Source of the DNA: UBA1764 sp045642565
Lineage (GTDB): Bacteria > Bacillota > Clostridia > Peptostreptococcales > Anaerovoracaceae
Direction of reading: 5' to 3'
DNA: 64,000 bases
NCBI GenBank assembly: GCA_045642565.1
Contig: JAZUJE010000013.1
Coordinates: 77,230-141,229 of the forward strand
The position numbers and the translations under genes are program-made. A model generated the notes under the pieces. That model had not been told where the DNA came from. It was given only the letters and a program-made list of their open reading frames with translations, and made no database searches. Positions within the stretch are counted from its first letter, which is position 1, and every line of letters starts with the position of its first letter. This document shows, in pieces, positions 7,319 to 17,100 of the stretch.

Positions 7319-9653
7319 AAAGCATTTGAACAGCCTGAGCTCTTGTACATGGAGATGCACTGTCTAAACTACTATATTCAATAGCTGTTCCTTTATATCT
7401 TTCAATAAACTTCACAATTTCATTTACTTTACACAAGGTATTAGGACTAAATGTTGTTGCCGAAGTTCCTAAAGCTATCCCCTTAGACGCAGCCCATGAA
7501 ACTGCTTGAGCATAATACATGTCATTTGAAACATCAGAGAACTTTGCATTATATTCAACTTTCGGACAGCCCGCAGCCCTCCATAAAAATGTGATTATTT
7601 GAGCACGACTGCAACAAATATCAGGTCCAAATGTCAACATCGACGTTCCCGTTGTTATGTTATTTTCTAAAGCCCAATCTAATGCAGTGCTATAAGAAGA
7701 ATCTGCCGCAATATCTGTAAAGTATGATGAAGCATTCCATGCTGACATTCCATATCCGCTTGGATATAAAAGTTCGTTTGTATACTTATAGCTTGAATCA
7801 ATCTTATAGATATTTACCGGGAGCTTTGCAGATGGAATAAATTCTCCAAATAAAGCAGCAACTGCTACCGGTAAATTCGGACCATATGCCGCAGTCTCAC
7901 CATTGTAATTTGTCGGAGCAACATTCATACCTTTACAATTATAAGCAACAACTATCGCATCCGCAGCTTGATAACGAGCAATGTCATAAGGAAGCAAAAT
8001 GCTGATTACTGCAACCTTCTTGTTCTTTTCATGACTGTACTTAAGCAAGCTATCAACAAAAGCAGCTTGCCATCCGGATGCCGAAGCAGGATCATAACTT
8101 GTCGAACCTGATGTTTCAGTATCTATGATAATAGCATCAGCCTTATTGATTTTAGCTTGCAATTTTGAGTCAAGGCTTGTTAATTTTGTATATGAAATAA
8201 ATTCACATTTTGCATTAGCGTTGATAACGCCCTCTTCTTTTAATTTAGAAACCGCATATTGCATTGAAGTGGCCTCATTGCTATATGCTGCGAAAAAGAG
8301 AATGTTGCTATTCTTATTTGTCTGGATTGGAAGCATATGATTGTTTTTTACTAAAGTAATAGTTTTTTGTGTAATCTGCCATTCCTTATCATGATTTGCT
8401 TTTGATCCAACTACTTCCAATGCTTTTGAAATCTGAACATCCTTATCAAGCTTTAAATCAATTATTGATCTTGAAATCTTAAGCTTTAATATTCTGCTAA
8501 CAGCTGCATTAATCGTTGATTCTGAAATCTTTCCGCTGCGAACCATGCTTGCGATACCATTAATATATTCAGAATATGCATCTAAACCTTCCTGAGAACT
8601 TGCTTCAACAGGCATAAGTAAAATATCAACACCGGCATTAATTGCCAAGCGAGCAGCATCCATCCTATCAAAATGTTGTGCAATTGCGCCCATATTCATT
8701 GCATCTGTACATACAACGCCTTTAAAGCCAAGCTTATTTCTCAATATCCCATTTATAATTGTTTTTGATAAAGTTGCAGGCAAAGTGATTTCTTCACCTG
8801 TTAATTTTGATGTATAAGTAGTCTTTTCAATTTGCGGATACTGAATATGTGCAGTCATAACCACGTCTGCACCTGCTTTAATTCCTGCAGTGAAAGGTAT
8901 AAGTTCACAGGATTGAAGTTCTGCTGAAGATTTATTTATACTTGGCAAACCACTATGGCTATCTGTTACAGTATCGCCATGTCCAGGAAAATGTTTTAAA
9001 GCACTAATCACATTAGCTTCATTTAAAGCAGCAACATATGCAGTGCACATATTCGAAACGACATTTGGATTATCAGAGAATGAACGGACTCCAATAACAG
9101 GATTTGCCGGATTATTATTCACATCACAATCCGGAGCAAAATCAACATTAAAGCCCTCTGCGGACAATTCTTGCGCGATGATACTTGCAGCTGCTTTTGT
9201 AAGTTCTGTATCGTTTGCAGCTCCAAGAGCCATATTTCCGCAACCTGCTGTTCCTGTATTTAATCTATAAACATATCCGCCCTCTTGGTCTACAGACATC
9301 AGCAAAGGGATTCCAGCACGCGAAGATAAAGCAGCCTCTTGCATATCACAAATTAATTTTGCAGTTTGCGCTGTTCCTTGAGTGTTCTCACTAAACAGAA
9401 TAATCCCACCAAAACCATATTTTGAAATTGCTCCTCTGATATTGGCATTTAGCTCAGTTAATTTCACACTTGTTCCATCATCTTGAGTCCAGGTTCTGAA
9501 CGCCGGCATAATCATTTGAGCAATTTTCTCTTCAAGTGTTAATGAATTCAGTATTTTGTTTACTTGATTTCCATTTTCTGCCACAGAAATAACTACAAGT
9601 CCTAAGACCATAGATAAGCAAATTATTATTGCTATTATCTTTCTTAAAAACAT
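7305..9653 (-). CDS. Secreted GH3 beta-N-acetylhexosaminidase-type glycosidase with C-terminal SLH modules
   Basis: Exported 782-residue enzyme. It has a signal peptide (MFLRKI, hydrophobic core, VISVAEN), a GH3 catalytic barrel with the NagZ-type motif KHFPGHGDTVTDSHSG (about residue 222), and the middle GH3 C-domain. Two SLH modules start near residue 640. The His-Asp pair in the KHFPGHG loop is the hallmark of N-acetylglucosaminidases that act on peptidoglycan fragments. SLH modules tether proteins to wall polymers in Gram-positives, so it probably works at the surface. After the second SLH only the last half of a third (ending RAQAVQMLYENR) remains. It leads an operon with the hydrolase and HAD genes. 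The ribosome site AAGGAG precedes the ATG. Confidence 0.88.
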   Translation of the reverse strand: MFLRKIIAIIICLSMVLGLVVISVAENGNQVNKILNSLTLEEKIAQMIMPAFRTWTQDDGTSVKLTELNANIRGAISKYGFGGIILFSENTQGTAQTAKLICDMQEAALSSRAGIPLLMSVDQEGGYVYRLNTGTAGCGNMALGAANDTELTKAAASIIAQELSAEGFNVDFAPDCDVNNNPANPVIGVRSFSDNPNVVSNMCTAYVAALNEANVISALKHFPGHGDTVTDSHSGLPSINKSSAELQSCELIPFTAGIKAGADVVMTAHIQYPQIEKTTYTSKLTGEEITLPATLSKTIINGILRNKLGFKGVVCTDAMNMGAIAQHFDRMDAARLAINAGVDILLMPVEASSQEGLDAYSEYINGIASMVRSGKISESTINAAVSRILKLKISRSIIDLKLDKDVQISKALEVVGSKANHDKEWQITQKTITLVKNNHMLPIQTNKNSNILFFAAYSNEATSMQYAVSKLKEEGVINANAKCEFISYTKLTSLDSKLQAKINKADAIIIDTETSGSTSYDPASASGWQAAFVDSLLKYSHEKNKKVAVISILLPYDIARYQAADAIVVAYNCKGMNVAPTNYNGETAAYGPNLPVAVAALFGEFIPSAKLPVNIYKIDSSYKYTNELLYPSGYGMSAWNASSYFTDIAADSSYSTALDWALENNITTGTSMLTFGPDICCSRAQIITFLWRAAGCPKVEYNAKFSDVSNDMYYAQAVSWAASKGIALGTSATTFSPNTLCKVNEIVKFIERYKGTAIEYSSLDSASPCTRAQAVQMLYENR

Positions 9654-9744
9654 CTCAAACTCCTTATAATATCAATCAATACCTTTATATTATATATCAA
9701 CACCCAAACAATTTGAATATAAAAGATACAATACACTCTATCTA

Positions 9745-9753
9745 TGTTAAAAT
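9745..9753 (+). promoter_or_regulatory. Extended -10 promoter for add-dtd
   Basis: TGTTAAAAT fits TGN plus a TAAAAT -10, about 30 bases before the start at 9785. No clear -35. Confidence 0.4.
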
Positions 9754-9784
9754 GTACATGCAATATATAGAGAGGATAGTAATT

Positions 9785-10792
9785 ATGGAGACTTTTTTTT
9801 CTGTAGAAAACTTAAAATGCATGATTGACTTGCACTTACATTTAGACGGAGCTATATCAATTGATTCTGCCAAAAAACTTGCAAGATTACAAAAGATTAA
9901 TATACCTGAAAATGATGAGGAACTTGCAAATTTAATTCAAGTTTCAGATGATTGCAATGACTTGAATGAATTTCTCGAGCGTTTTGATTTCCCTTGTTCC
10001 CTTCTTCAAACCAAAGAAGGCGTACAAATGTCAATCATAAATCTCGCTCAAGAATTAAAAGAACAAGGCGTTATGTATGCTGAAGTTAAATTTGCACCTC
10101 AGCTCCTTACGCAAAAAGCTTTAACACAAGAAGAGGTTGTTATCGCTTCAATAGAAGCAGCACATCAAGCATGTATCCCAATCAATCTGATTTTATGTTG
10201 CATGAGAGGTGAAAACAATCATGCAGAAAACATGGAAACCGCAAAGCTCGCCGTTAAGTATTACAACAAAGGTGTTGTTGCTTTAGACTTAGCAGGAGCA
10301 GAAGCTCTTTTCGCAACTGAAAAGTTTTCAGAAGAATTTAAATATGCTAAAACCCATAATATTCAATACACTATTCATGCTGGCGAAGCCGCTGGCCCTG
10401 AAAGTGTAAAAGCAGCTTTGGCTTTCGAACCTATGCGCATTGGGCACGGAGTTAGATCGGTAGAAGATCGAGATTTAATGAGAGAATTGTCTTCAAAGCA
10501 GGTTCCGCTCGAGTTATGCCCAACCAGTAATTTAAAAACAGCTATATATCCATCAATCGCTGAATATCCAATAAAAAAACTACTTGCTGAAGGTTTATTA
10601 CTAACAATCAACACTGATGACCCGGCAATTGAAGCTACGACAATAAAAAAAGAATATGACAAGCTTATAAAGACATTCAATTTCTCAAAAGAAGACATTA
10701 AACAGTTTCTGTTGAACGCTGCAAAAGTTTCTTTTGCCAGTGACGATCTTAAGGCGAAATTAGTTTGTCAAATTGAACAGGAATTTAACTAA
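9785..10792 (+). CDS. add: Adenosine deaminase
   Basis: Zinc enzyme that converts adenosine to inosine for purine salvage. From the ATG at 9785 it is 335 residues, the usual family size. Metal and catalytic motifs are visible: HLHLDGAIS near the N-terminus, HAGEAAGPESV (about residue 198), RIGHGVR, ELCPTSNL and NTDDPAI. The reading frame is open 156 bases further upstream, but 9785 follows an AGAGAGG ribosome site and fits the family N-terminus, so the longer form is rejected. It is followed one base later by dtd. The SAM hydroxide adenosyltransferase at 53389 would release adenosine, a substrate for this enzyme. Confidence 0.93.
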   Translation: METFFSVENLKCMIDLHLHLDGAISIDSAKKLARLQKINIPENDEELANLIQVSDDCNDLNEFLERFDFPCSLLQTKEGVQMSIINLAQELKEQGVMYAEVKFAPQLLTQKALTQEEVVIASIEAAHQACIPINLILCCMRGENNHAENMETAKLAVKYYNKGVVALDLAGAEALFATEKFSEEFKYAKTHNIQYTIHAGEAAGPESVKAALAFEPMRIGHGVRSVEDRDLMRELSSKQVPLELCPTSNLKTAIYPSIAEYPIKKLLAEGLLLTINTDDPAIEATTIKKEYDKLIKTFNFSKEDIKQFLLNAAKVSFASDDLKAKLVCQIEQEFN

Positions 10793-10793
10793 T

Positions 10794-11243
10794 ATGAAGT
10801 TTTTAATACAAAGAGTAAAACATGCCTCGGTGACAGTTGATAAGAATGTAATAGGCGAAATTAAACAAGGCCTCTTAGTTTTGATTGGCATCGGACATAA
10901 TGATTCAAAAGATGTAGCTGATAAACTTATAAAAAAGCTGATAGGTTTAAGAATATTTGAAGATGAAGCCGGCAAAACCAATCTATCACTAGCTGATGTA
11001 GATGGACAACTATTATTGGTTTCGCAATTCACTTTATATGCCGATTGTAAACACGGCAACAGACCGGGATTTACTGATGCAGCTTCTCCGGAAATAGCAA
11101 ATGAGTTATACGAATATATTATAGGTGAATGTAAAAAAAGCGTTAAAACGGTTGAAACTGGTGAATTTGGGGCCGATATGAAAGTAGAATTACTTAATGA
11201 TGGCCCATTTACAATAATATTAGATAGCAAAGACTTATGCTAA
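10794..11243 (+). CDS. dtd: D-aminoacyl-tRNA deacylase
   Basis: Removes D-amino acids mischarged on tRNA, protecting translation. The 149-residue protein has the family's SQFTLYADC motif with the NRPGF loop and the C-terminal NDGPFTI motif that forms the cross-dimer active site. The start at 10794 (MKFLIQRVKHASV) matches the family; the frame runs 21 bases further upstream without a better start. It sits directly after add in a two-gene operon. A D-aspartate gene set lies about 18 kb away, which makes a D-amino-acid safeguard fitting, although dtd is widespread anyway. Confidence 0.93.
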   Translation: MKFLIQRVKHASVTVDKNVIGEIKQGLLVLIGIGHNDSKDVADKLIKKLIGLRIFEDEAGKTNLSLADVDGQLLLVSQFTLYADCKHGNRPGFTDAASPEIANELYEYIIGECKKSVKTVETGEFGADMKVELLNDGPFTIILDSKDLC

Positions 11244-11285
11244 AAATGTAAGATCAAAACAACAATCAGAATTCTTTATTGCTTA

Positions 11286-11807
11286 TCAAAATATGCTTTC
11301 GTTTTTTCTTAACGAATCAAAAGACTGATATTCCCTCTCTGTAAAGCAACATAATAAAACATTCATGTCAGTGTCTTTATTTTCGTTTTCCCAAAGTTTT
11401 ATGGCTTTAACAGCAATTCTGCAAGCATCCATCAAAGGATATCCATAAACTCCTGTAGAGATACACGGGAATGCTATACTTTTGCATTTATATTTTTTTG
11501 CTAAACTTAATGAATTTATATAGCAATTAAAAAGAAGCTCTTCATCATTCGAATTTGCTCCATAAATTGGTCCTACTGTATGTATAATATATTTCGCATT
11601 TTGTATGTTATATGCTCCTGTTATTTTTGCCTCGCCGGTTTTACAACCATGGAGAGTATAACATTCTTCAAGCAACTTAGGTCCCGCAGCAGCATGAATA
11701 GCCCCATCTACTCCGCCGCCACCAAGTAAAGAAGAATTGGCAGCATTTACTATAGCATCTGCATTTGCGAAAACAACGCTCGCTTTTAACAATTCAATTC
11801 TAATCAT
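11286..11807 (-). CDS. Macrodomain protein (ADP-ribose / O-acetyl-ADP-ribose hydrolase type)
   Basis: 173-residue protein made of one macrodomain. It has DAIVNAANSSLLGGGGVDGAIH, the ligand-binding glycine loop with catalytic-type Asn and Asp, HTVGPIYG, and the second loop PCISTGVYGYP. Closest known group is the MacroD/YmdB type, which removes O-acetyl or ADP-ribose groups. It starts 4 bases after the PPTase gene, so it ends the NRPS operon. Whether it acts on the NRPS product, on a modified protein or on NAD-derived metabolites cannot be told. No strong terminator is visible between its stop and the convergent dtd gene. Confidence 0.88.
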   Translation of the reverse strand: MIRIELLKASVVFANADAIVNAANSSLLGGGGVDGAIHAAAGPKLLEECYTLHGCKTGEAKITGAYNIQNAKYIIHTVGPIYGANSNDEELLFNCYINSLSLAKKYKCKSIAFPCISTGVYGYPLMDACRIAVKAIKLWENENKDTDMNVLLCCFTEREYQSFDSLRKNESIF

Positions 11808-11811
11808 ATTT

Positions 11812-12417
11812 TTATCTTATAATAAGTTCATTTAACGGATCTTTAGTGCAAACAGCACATTTGTACCCTTCAAATTTGTCTATCTCAATAAAATTGTATT
11901 GAAAATCTTTTGTTATATCAAACGAATTAAAAGGACAAACCATGCCTTTGCCGGTTGCTTTTACATATGCCTCTTTCTTTGTCCAAAGCTTATAAAAATT
12001 ATCGATGCGTTCGTCCTTTGAGCTACAGTTTGCTACAAGTTCATATTCATTTGGCGAGAAGAAATGTTTGGCAATATCTAAACTTATCGGAGCAATTAGC
12101 TCAATGTCAATTCCTATCTCACAATTTGCCAAAACACAAACTACGTAATCAGCTGAATGTGATATATTAAAATAAATATCGGGCAAATCTCTAAAATACG
12201 GCTTGCCATATTCATTATATGTATACTTTACATCACTAATATTATAGCCGAATTCCTTTAGGCCGCGCATAATTAAAACTTCTGCCAAAGCACACCGTTT
12301 TTTATCACCATCAAAAAGGAATGATTCGATTTTCTTTTTTCTATCATCTGACAACGAGAAATCAACACTTTTAAGATTCTCTATTTTATCTGATAATAGA
12401 ATAGCCCTATTCTTCAT
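11812..12417 (-). CDS. Sfp-type 4'-phosphopantetheinyl transferase
   Basis: Loads the phosphopantetheine arm from CoA onto the serine of carrier domains, here most likely the three PCPs of the neighbouring NRPS. Signature motifs are FNISHSADYVVC, GIDIE with the Mg-binding acidic pair, and FYKLWTKKEAYVKATGKGM. At 201 residues it is slightly shorter than Bacillus Sfp (224). Its ATG shares a base with the STAS stop (TAATG), so translation is coupled. The operon position makes a dedicated NRPS role near certain, though it could also serve fatty-acid ACP. Confidence 0.92.
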   Translation of the reverse strand: MKNRAILLSDKIENLKSVDFSLSDDRKKKIESFLFDGDKKRCALAEVLIMRGLKEFGYNISDVKYTYNEYGKPYFRDLPDIYFNISHSADYVVCVLANCEIGIDIELIAPISLDIAKHFFSPNEYELVANCSSKDERIDNFYKLWTKKEAYVKATGKGMVCPFNSFDITKDFQYNFIEIDKFEGYKCAVCTKDPLNELIIR

Positions 12418-12719
12418 TACTTAATTGTTAAAAATCTTGACAAGCCTGTTGCTTGGAAAATTTCTTTTGTTCCTTCATCAACATTGATTAAAATTAGAGA
12501 TTTCCCTTTTGCTGACATAGTCTTATGAATTTCAAGGATTACTCTTAATCCGGCGCTGGCTACATACTGCAAATCAGAAAAATCTAAAGTCATTTGCTCA
12601 CAACTATCAGTTGCGCCAAATGCTACATCTTTAAATTCCTGCGCTGTTGCAGAATTAAGTTTTCCAGACAGTTTAAGCACTAATGCTTTGTCATCACCGT
12701 ATTTTTCTACATTAAACAT
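12417..12719 (-). CDS. STAS-domain anti-sigma factor antagonist
   Basis: A 100-residue single STAS domain resembling SpoIIAA and RsbV. The phosphorylatable-serine segment reads LDFSDLQYVASAGLRVIL, with the serine intact. In known systems a kinase anti-sigma factor phosphorylates this serine, and a SpoIIE/RsbU phosphatase removes the phosphate. The partner phosphatase is encoded immediately upstream with an 8-base overlap; no RsbW/SpoIIAB-like kinase is in the window. GGAGG precedes the start. It sits between the NRPS/phosphatase genes and the PPTase gene, which argues that it belongs to control of this operon. Confidence 0.92.
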   Translation of the reverse strand: MFNVEKYGDDKALVLKLSGKLNSATAQEFKDVAFGATDSCEQMTLDFSDLQYVASAGLRVILEIHKTMSAKGKSLILINVDEGTKEIFQATGLSRFLTIK

Positions 12720-14166
12720 TTTGTCCCTCCTTATATTCGAACAACAGTACTGTTATATCATCGTTTTGTTCAGCTTCTTCTGTAAAGCGTTTAACATCTA
12801 ATATCAAATTGCCCAAAGATTCGCTTGCACCATTGTATGCGGCGGAATTTATGTATTCAAGCAATCTCTTGGATCCATATTGCTCTTCTGAATTATTCAT
12901 AGCCTCTGTTACGCCATCGGTATAAAGAAGGATCCTATCACCTTTGAATAATTGCATATGTTGATCTACATATGGAATATTATCAATACTGCCCAAGAAT
13001 AAATTGGTTTGCATCTGTAAAAATGATGCCTTGCCGTTAGCTCTTTTTATAACAGGTGCACAATGGCCTGCATTAGCATATGTCATAGACCCTGTCCTCA
13101 AATCAATGATACCAAGGAAAGCTGTTACAAACATTCCTTCGTCATTTCCAACACATAGGCGTCTGTTTGTTTCTTTAAATATATCACTTGGTGAATAGTG
13201 CAGCTCTGCATAAGTATGGATTAAAGACCCGCATTGAGCCATGAATAAAGCTGCAGGAACTCCTTTATCGGAAACATCCCCTACTATAATTGCGATATGA
13301 TTATCATCCAATGTGAAAAAGTCATAAAAATCGCCACCAACTTCTTTAGCCGGTTTCATTAATGCATATAAATCATATTTATCTGATACAGGAAATTCGG
13401 ATGCCAGCATATTATTCTGTATTGCGGATGCTGTATCAAGCTCACTTTTAATCTTCGCATTATTAGAAGAAATTTCGGCCTGTTCCACTACAAGACGTCT
13501 TCCACGCTTTGTAATAGTAACACAAAGTATAGTAAACAGTGTATATATAAATTCGATTGGAATCAGTTCATATATTATTATTCGTTTTGTATAAACAACC
13601 CTGTCAATCACATGTGAGGAGATCTCTTTAAAGGTTCGATATATACTTCCAGAAATAGTTACCGACATTCCCGGTAGAATTTGTATAAAGTTTAAATCCT
13701 CCATATCAGCGAATCCATAGTATGATCCACAAACAGCCATTGTCATTAAAACTATATTAGTTACAACTGCTACAGTAGCTGTAAATTTTACAGAATAGTA
13801 TCTACAAGACATTACTGTAGGAATTACCATCATAATTGTGATAAAACCTGATGTGGAAAACATTGCAATGAAAGCATCTGCTAAAACAAATTCAAAGACC
13901 ATCATGTATTTAAGCCACCAGGGTCTACCTTTAAGCAAGTTACATAACAAAACGCAAAGCAATGAAAAGGCAATAGTAATATAAAAACCTGTTTTTATAA
14001 ATTCGGCCAAATTGTAATGCGTCCAATCATAAGTAGAAGCAAAGAAAAACAACACAAGAGCTAACATAATTGAATAAGTGCATCCCGCATAGTTTGTCTT
14101 TATTTCATTATCAATAAAAATGTTGTCTGAAAATTTAATTCTAAATAAACTAAGTAATTTACGCAC
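12712..14166 (-). CDS. Membrane-bound SpoIIE/RsbU-type PP2C serine phosphatase
   Basis: 484 residues. The N-terminal half (about residues 25-225) is strongly hydrophobic with roughly six membrane segments. A short linker follows, then a SpoIIE-type PP2C domain with metal-binding EVGGDFYDF, GDVSDKGVPAALF, YTDGVTEAMN and NDDITVLLF. Its expected substrate is the phospho-STAS protein encoded next. The start is a GTG at 14166 preceded by GGAG, 12 bases after the NRPS stop. The membrane part has no recognisable ligand-binding domain, so the signal is unknown; a product- or envelope-sensing role is inference. Confidence 0.9.
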   Translation of the reverse strand: MRKLLSLFRIKFSDNIFIDNEIKTNYAGCTYSIMLALVLFFFASTYDWTHYNLAEFIKTGFYITIAFSLLCVLLCNLLKGRPWWLKYMMVFEFVLADAFIAMFSTSGFITIMMVIPTVMSCRYYSVKFTATVAVVTNIVLMTMAVCGSYYGFADMEDLNFIQILPGMSVTISGSIYRTFKEISSHVIDRVVYTKRIIIYELIPIEFIYTLFTILCVTITKRGRRLVVEQAEISSNNAKIKSELDTASAIQNNMLASEFPVSDKYDLYALMKPAKEVGGDFYDFFTLDDNHIAIIVGDVSDKGVPAALFMAQCGSLIHTYAELHYSPSDIFKETNRRLCVGNDEGMFVTAFLGIIDLRTGSMTYANAGHCAPVIKRANGKASFLQMQTNLFLGSIDNIPYVDQHMQLFKGDRILLYTDGVTEAMNNSEEQYGSKRLLEYINSAAYNGASESLGNLILDVKRFTEEAEQNDDITVLLFEYKEGQNV

Positions 14167-14178
14167 AACTAAACTCCA

Positions 14179-17100
14179 TTATTCATAATCAAAGAAGCCT
14201 AAAGTTTGAATACTTTCGATTGTTCGATCGAGATAAGCATTATCAACAAATGGCCATGCAAATCCTAAGCGATATAAGATATTATTTGTAAATTTATTAT
14301 CGGTTTCTACAAGGTGAATGTCAGGCCTGTCATTAGTTACAAGCGCCGATAATCTTGAATTGAGTTTTTCATCCCCCAGCTTCTGGTAATACTCTTTATA
14401 ATAATCGTCGTCCGCTATTCGGTCAATCCTTAAGCCACATCTATTGGCGGCTTCAATTAGCATATATTCATCAAAGCTATATCTACTATCAGCATGGAAC
14501 GCCGTAAATTTGTCATCTGTTCCAGCAAGTACAACAACGGCTTTCGCAGTATAATCAATTGGAGAGAAACTCATAGGGTCGGTAGAATGACCTACAGGAC
14601 ATATGCCAAGAGTTACGAATCCCCTTAATGCATTAAGGAATGCATTGGTGGTCATGTTAAACTGGAATTCACCGTCTGAGAACCTTCCCATCAAATTACC
14701 AACTCTGATTACTTTTCCTCTTAAACCATTCCTAATTGCCTCAAACATCTTGCACTCAGCACTAAACTTAGATAATACATATTTGTTATCCATAGAGTCA
14801 ATGATGAAATGATTATTTTCATACATTTTAACATTTTGTTTATATGTTTCTTCAGTATGGGCTCCAGGAATAGATGTTGTTGAAATTTGAATTAGTTTTA
14901 CTTTTCTATCTTTCGCAATTGCAATCAAGTTTTCAACACCATGTATATTTACATTTTCAAGGCTATCATCTGCTGAATAATGCTTTACTATTGCCGCACA
15001 ATTTATAATTGTGTCAAAAGCAATATCTTTAATTTTTTCTGCTAAATCTTCATTTGTAACATCAGCATTAATAATAGAGATTCGGCTATCAAAAAGTTCA
15101 TCATCAAAATCATCAAAGTAATAAGCCATAAGTTTCTTCAGCCTATCCTCTGGTGATTTGTATTTTCCTTTTCTAACCAAACAGTAAATATGGCCACTCT
15201 CACTTTGCAATAACTCGGATAAGATATGTATTCCCAAAAATCCACTTGCACCGCATAAGAATACGTCACCAAGAGGCTTTCTAGTCACTTCTGATGCATA
15301 CGGCAAACTATTATATTTAAGCACATCATCAAACTCTGATGCATAATTGTTATTTGGCAAATCAGATGTATCTTTTGCAACATTGCCTTTAGCATTAATT
15401 AAATCTGCAAGCATTTCTGGGGTCGGATTATCAAATATATCTTGATATTGAATCTCAATGCCCTTTGACATTAAGAGCATTGTTACCTTTGAAGCAGAAA
15501 GCGAAGTGCCACCCATTTCAAAGAAATCATCATCAATGTAATAATCTTCTAGGCCAAGAACATCTTTAAATACTTCACAAAGTTGTTCTTCTATCGATTT
15601 CTTCGCAACACGCTTGCCGCCTCTCTGTTTCTTGGTAACAGAAATTTCAGGAAGTGCCTTTTTATCAATTTTCCCATTAGCAGTTAATGGCATTACATCC
15701 AGTTGCATAATCGCAGTAGGAACCATATAGTATGCCAAAGTAGATTTTAAATGAGCTCGAAGCGATGGCAAATCAACTTGATGATCTGCTGTAAAGAAGC
15801 CTGCTAAATAGTCTTCTTTTCCGTTGTTTCTTATAACTACCTTACTTTGTTTAATTCCGTTATAAGAACAGAACGTTTTCTCTATTTCATCAAGTTCTAC
15901 TCTAAAGCCACGAACCTTAACTTGATTATCGCTTCTTCCAAAGAATTCATATTCTCCGTTTTTATCTAAGCGAACAATATCACCACTATGATATGCTGGC
16001 AATCCTTCTAATGTATAAAATGAAGCCTTTGTTTTCTCTGGCAAATTAATATATCCACGGCTTACACCTGATCCGCAAATAATTAATTCTCCGGCAGCAT
16101 ACGGCGGTAAAATATTACCAAATCTATCAATTGGGAAAAGCTTAGTATTTCCGCTTGGAAGCCCAATAGTAATATGTTTTGGATTGTCAACAATTTTTGC
16201 AGTACAGCCAACCGTTGTTTCTGTTGGACCATATCCGTTTATAATTCTAATTTCCGGAGAAAGTTGTCTCAACCTATCTGCTACATTTTCAGGAAGCGCT
16301 TCAGCTGCGAGCAAAACAGCTTTAATATTTGATATTGCCTTATAAAATTCAGGAATATCTATCATATTAGTGATAAACGAAGGCGTACATTTAATTATTT
16401 GAACATCATTATCAACAATAAGCTTAGATAAAGCCAGCGGATTATGAATTTCTTCTTCGGTTGCCATAACGAAAGTTATTCCACGGCAAAGAGTTGAATA
16501 TATTTCAGAAATAGACATATCAAATGAAACAGAAGCCATACCAAGCCCTGCCCCTGTAACCTTCTCATATTCGCATGCCATAATCTCACCGTTATAACTT
16601 TGAACAAAGTTTGTGAGATTTCTCTCTTCTATCATTACACCCTTTGGATTTCCTGTCGATCCGGAAGTGTAAATACAATAAGCCAACGCATCCATTGGCA
16701 CATCAATGTTTGGATTTGAAATATCATTATTTAAAAGTAAGTCTTCGATTGTCTTTGTTATAAAAGATTTTGAATCGCTAAAGAGATCCGGCCTTTCAGC
16801 TTTAATCTTATCGCTCGTAATCACAAGTTTACTTGCAGAGTCTTTAAGGCAATAGTTTATCCTATCATCAGGGTAATTTGGAAGCATTGGCAAAAAAGCT
16901 GCCCCGATTTTCATAATGGCTATTTCAGTAGCTATAACATTAATAGATCTATCCAGGACTATGCCGACTATATCATTGCAATTTAAGCCAAGCTCGATAA
17001 GAGCATGTGCTATCTTGTTTATTCTATTATTAAACTCTTTAAAGCTGTCAGATTCTCCGTTTGAAATAATTGCAGTCTTATCTGGAATCTTTGCAGCATT

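Noticed and set aside
10760..11230. 156-residue minus-strand open frame opposite dtd
   Set aside because: Exact antisense shadow of a well-supported gene, Ser/Pro-rich composition, no ribosome site or family motif.
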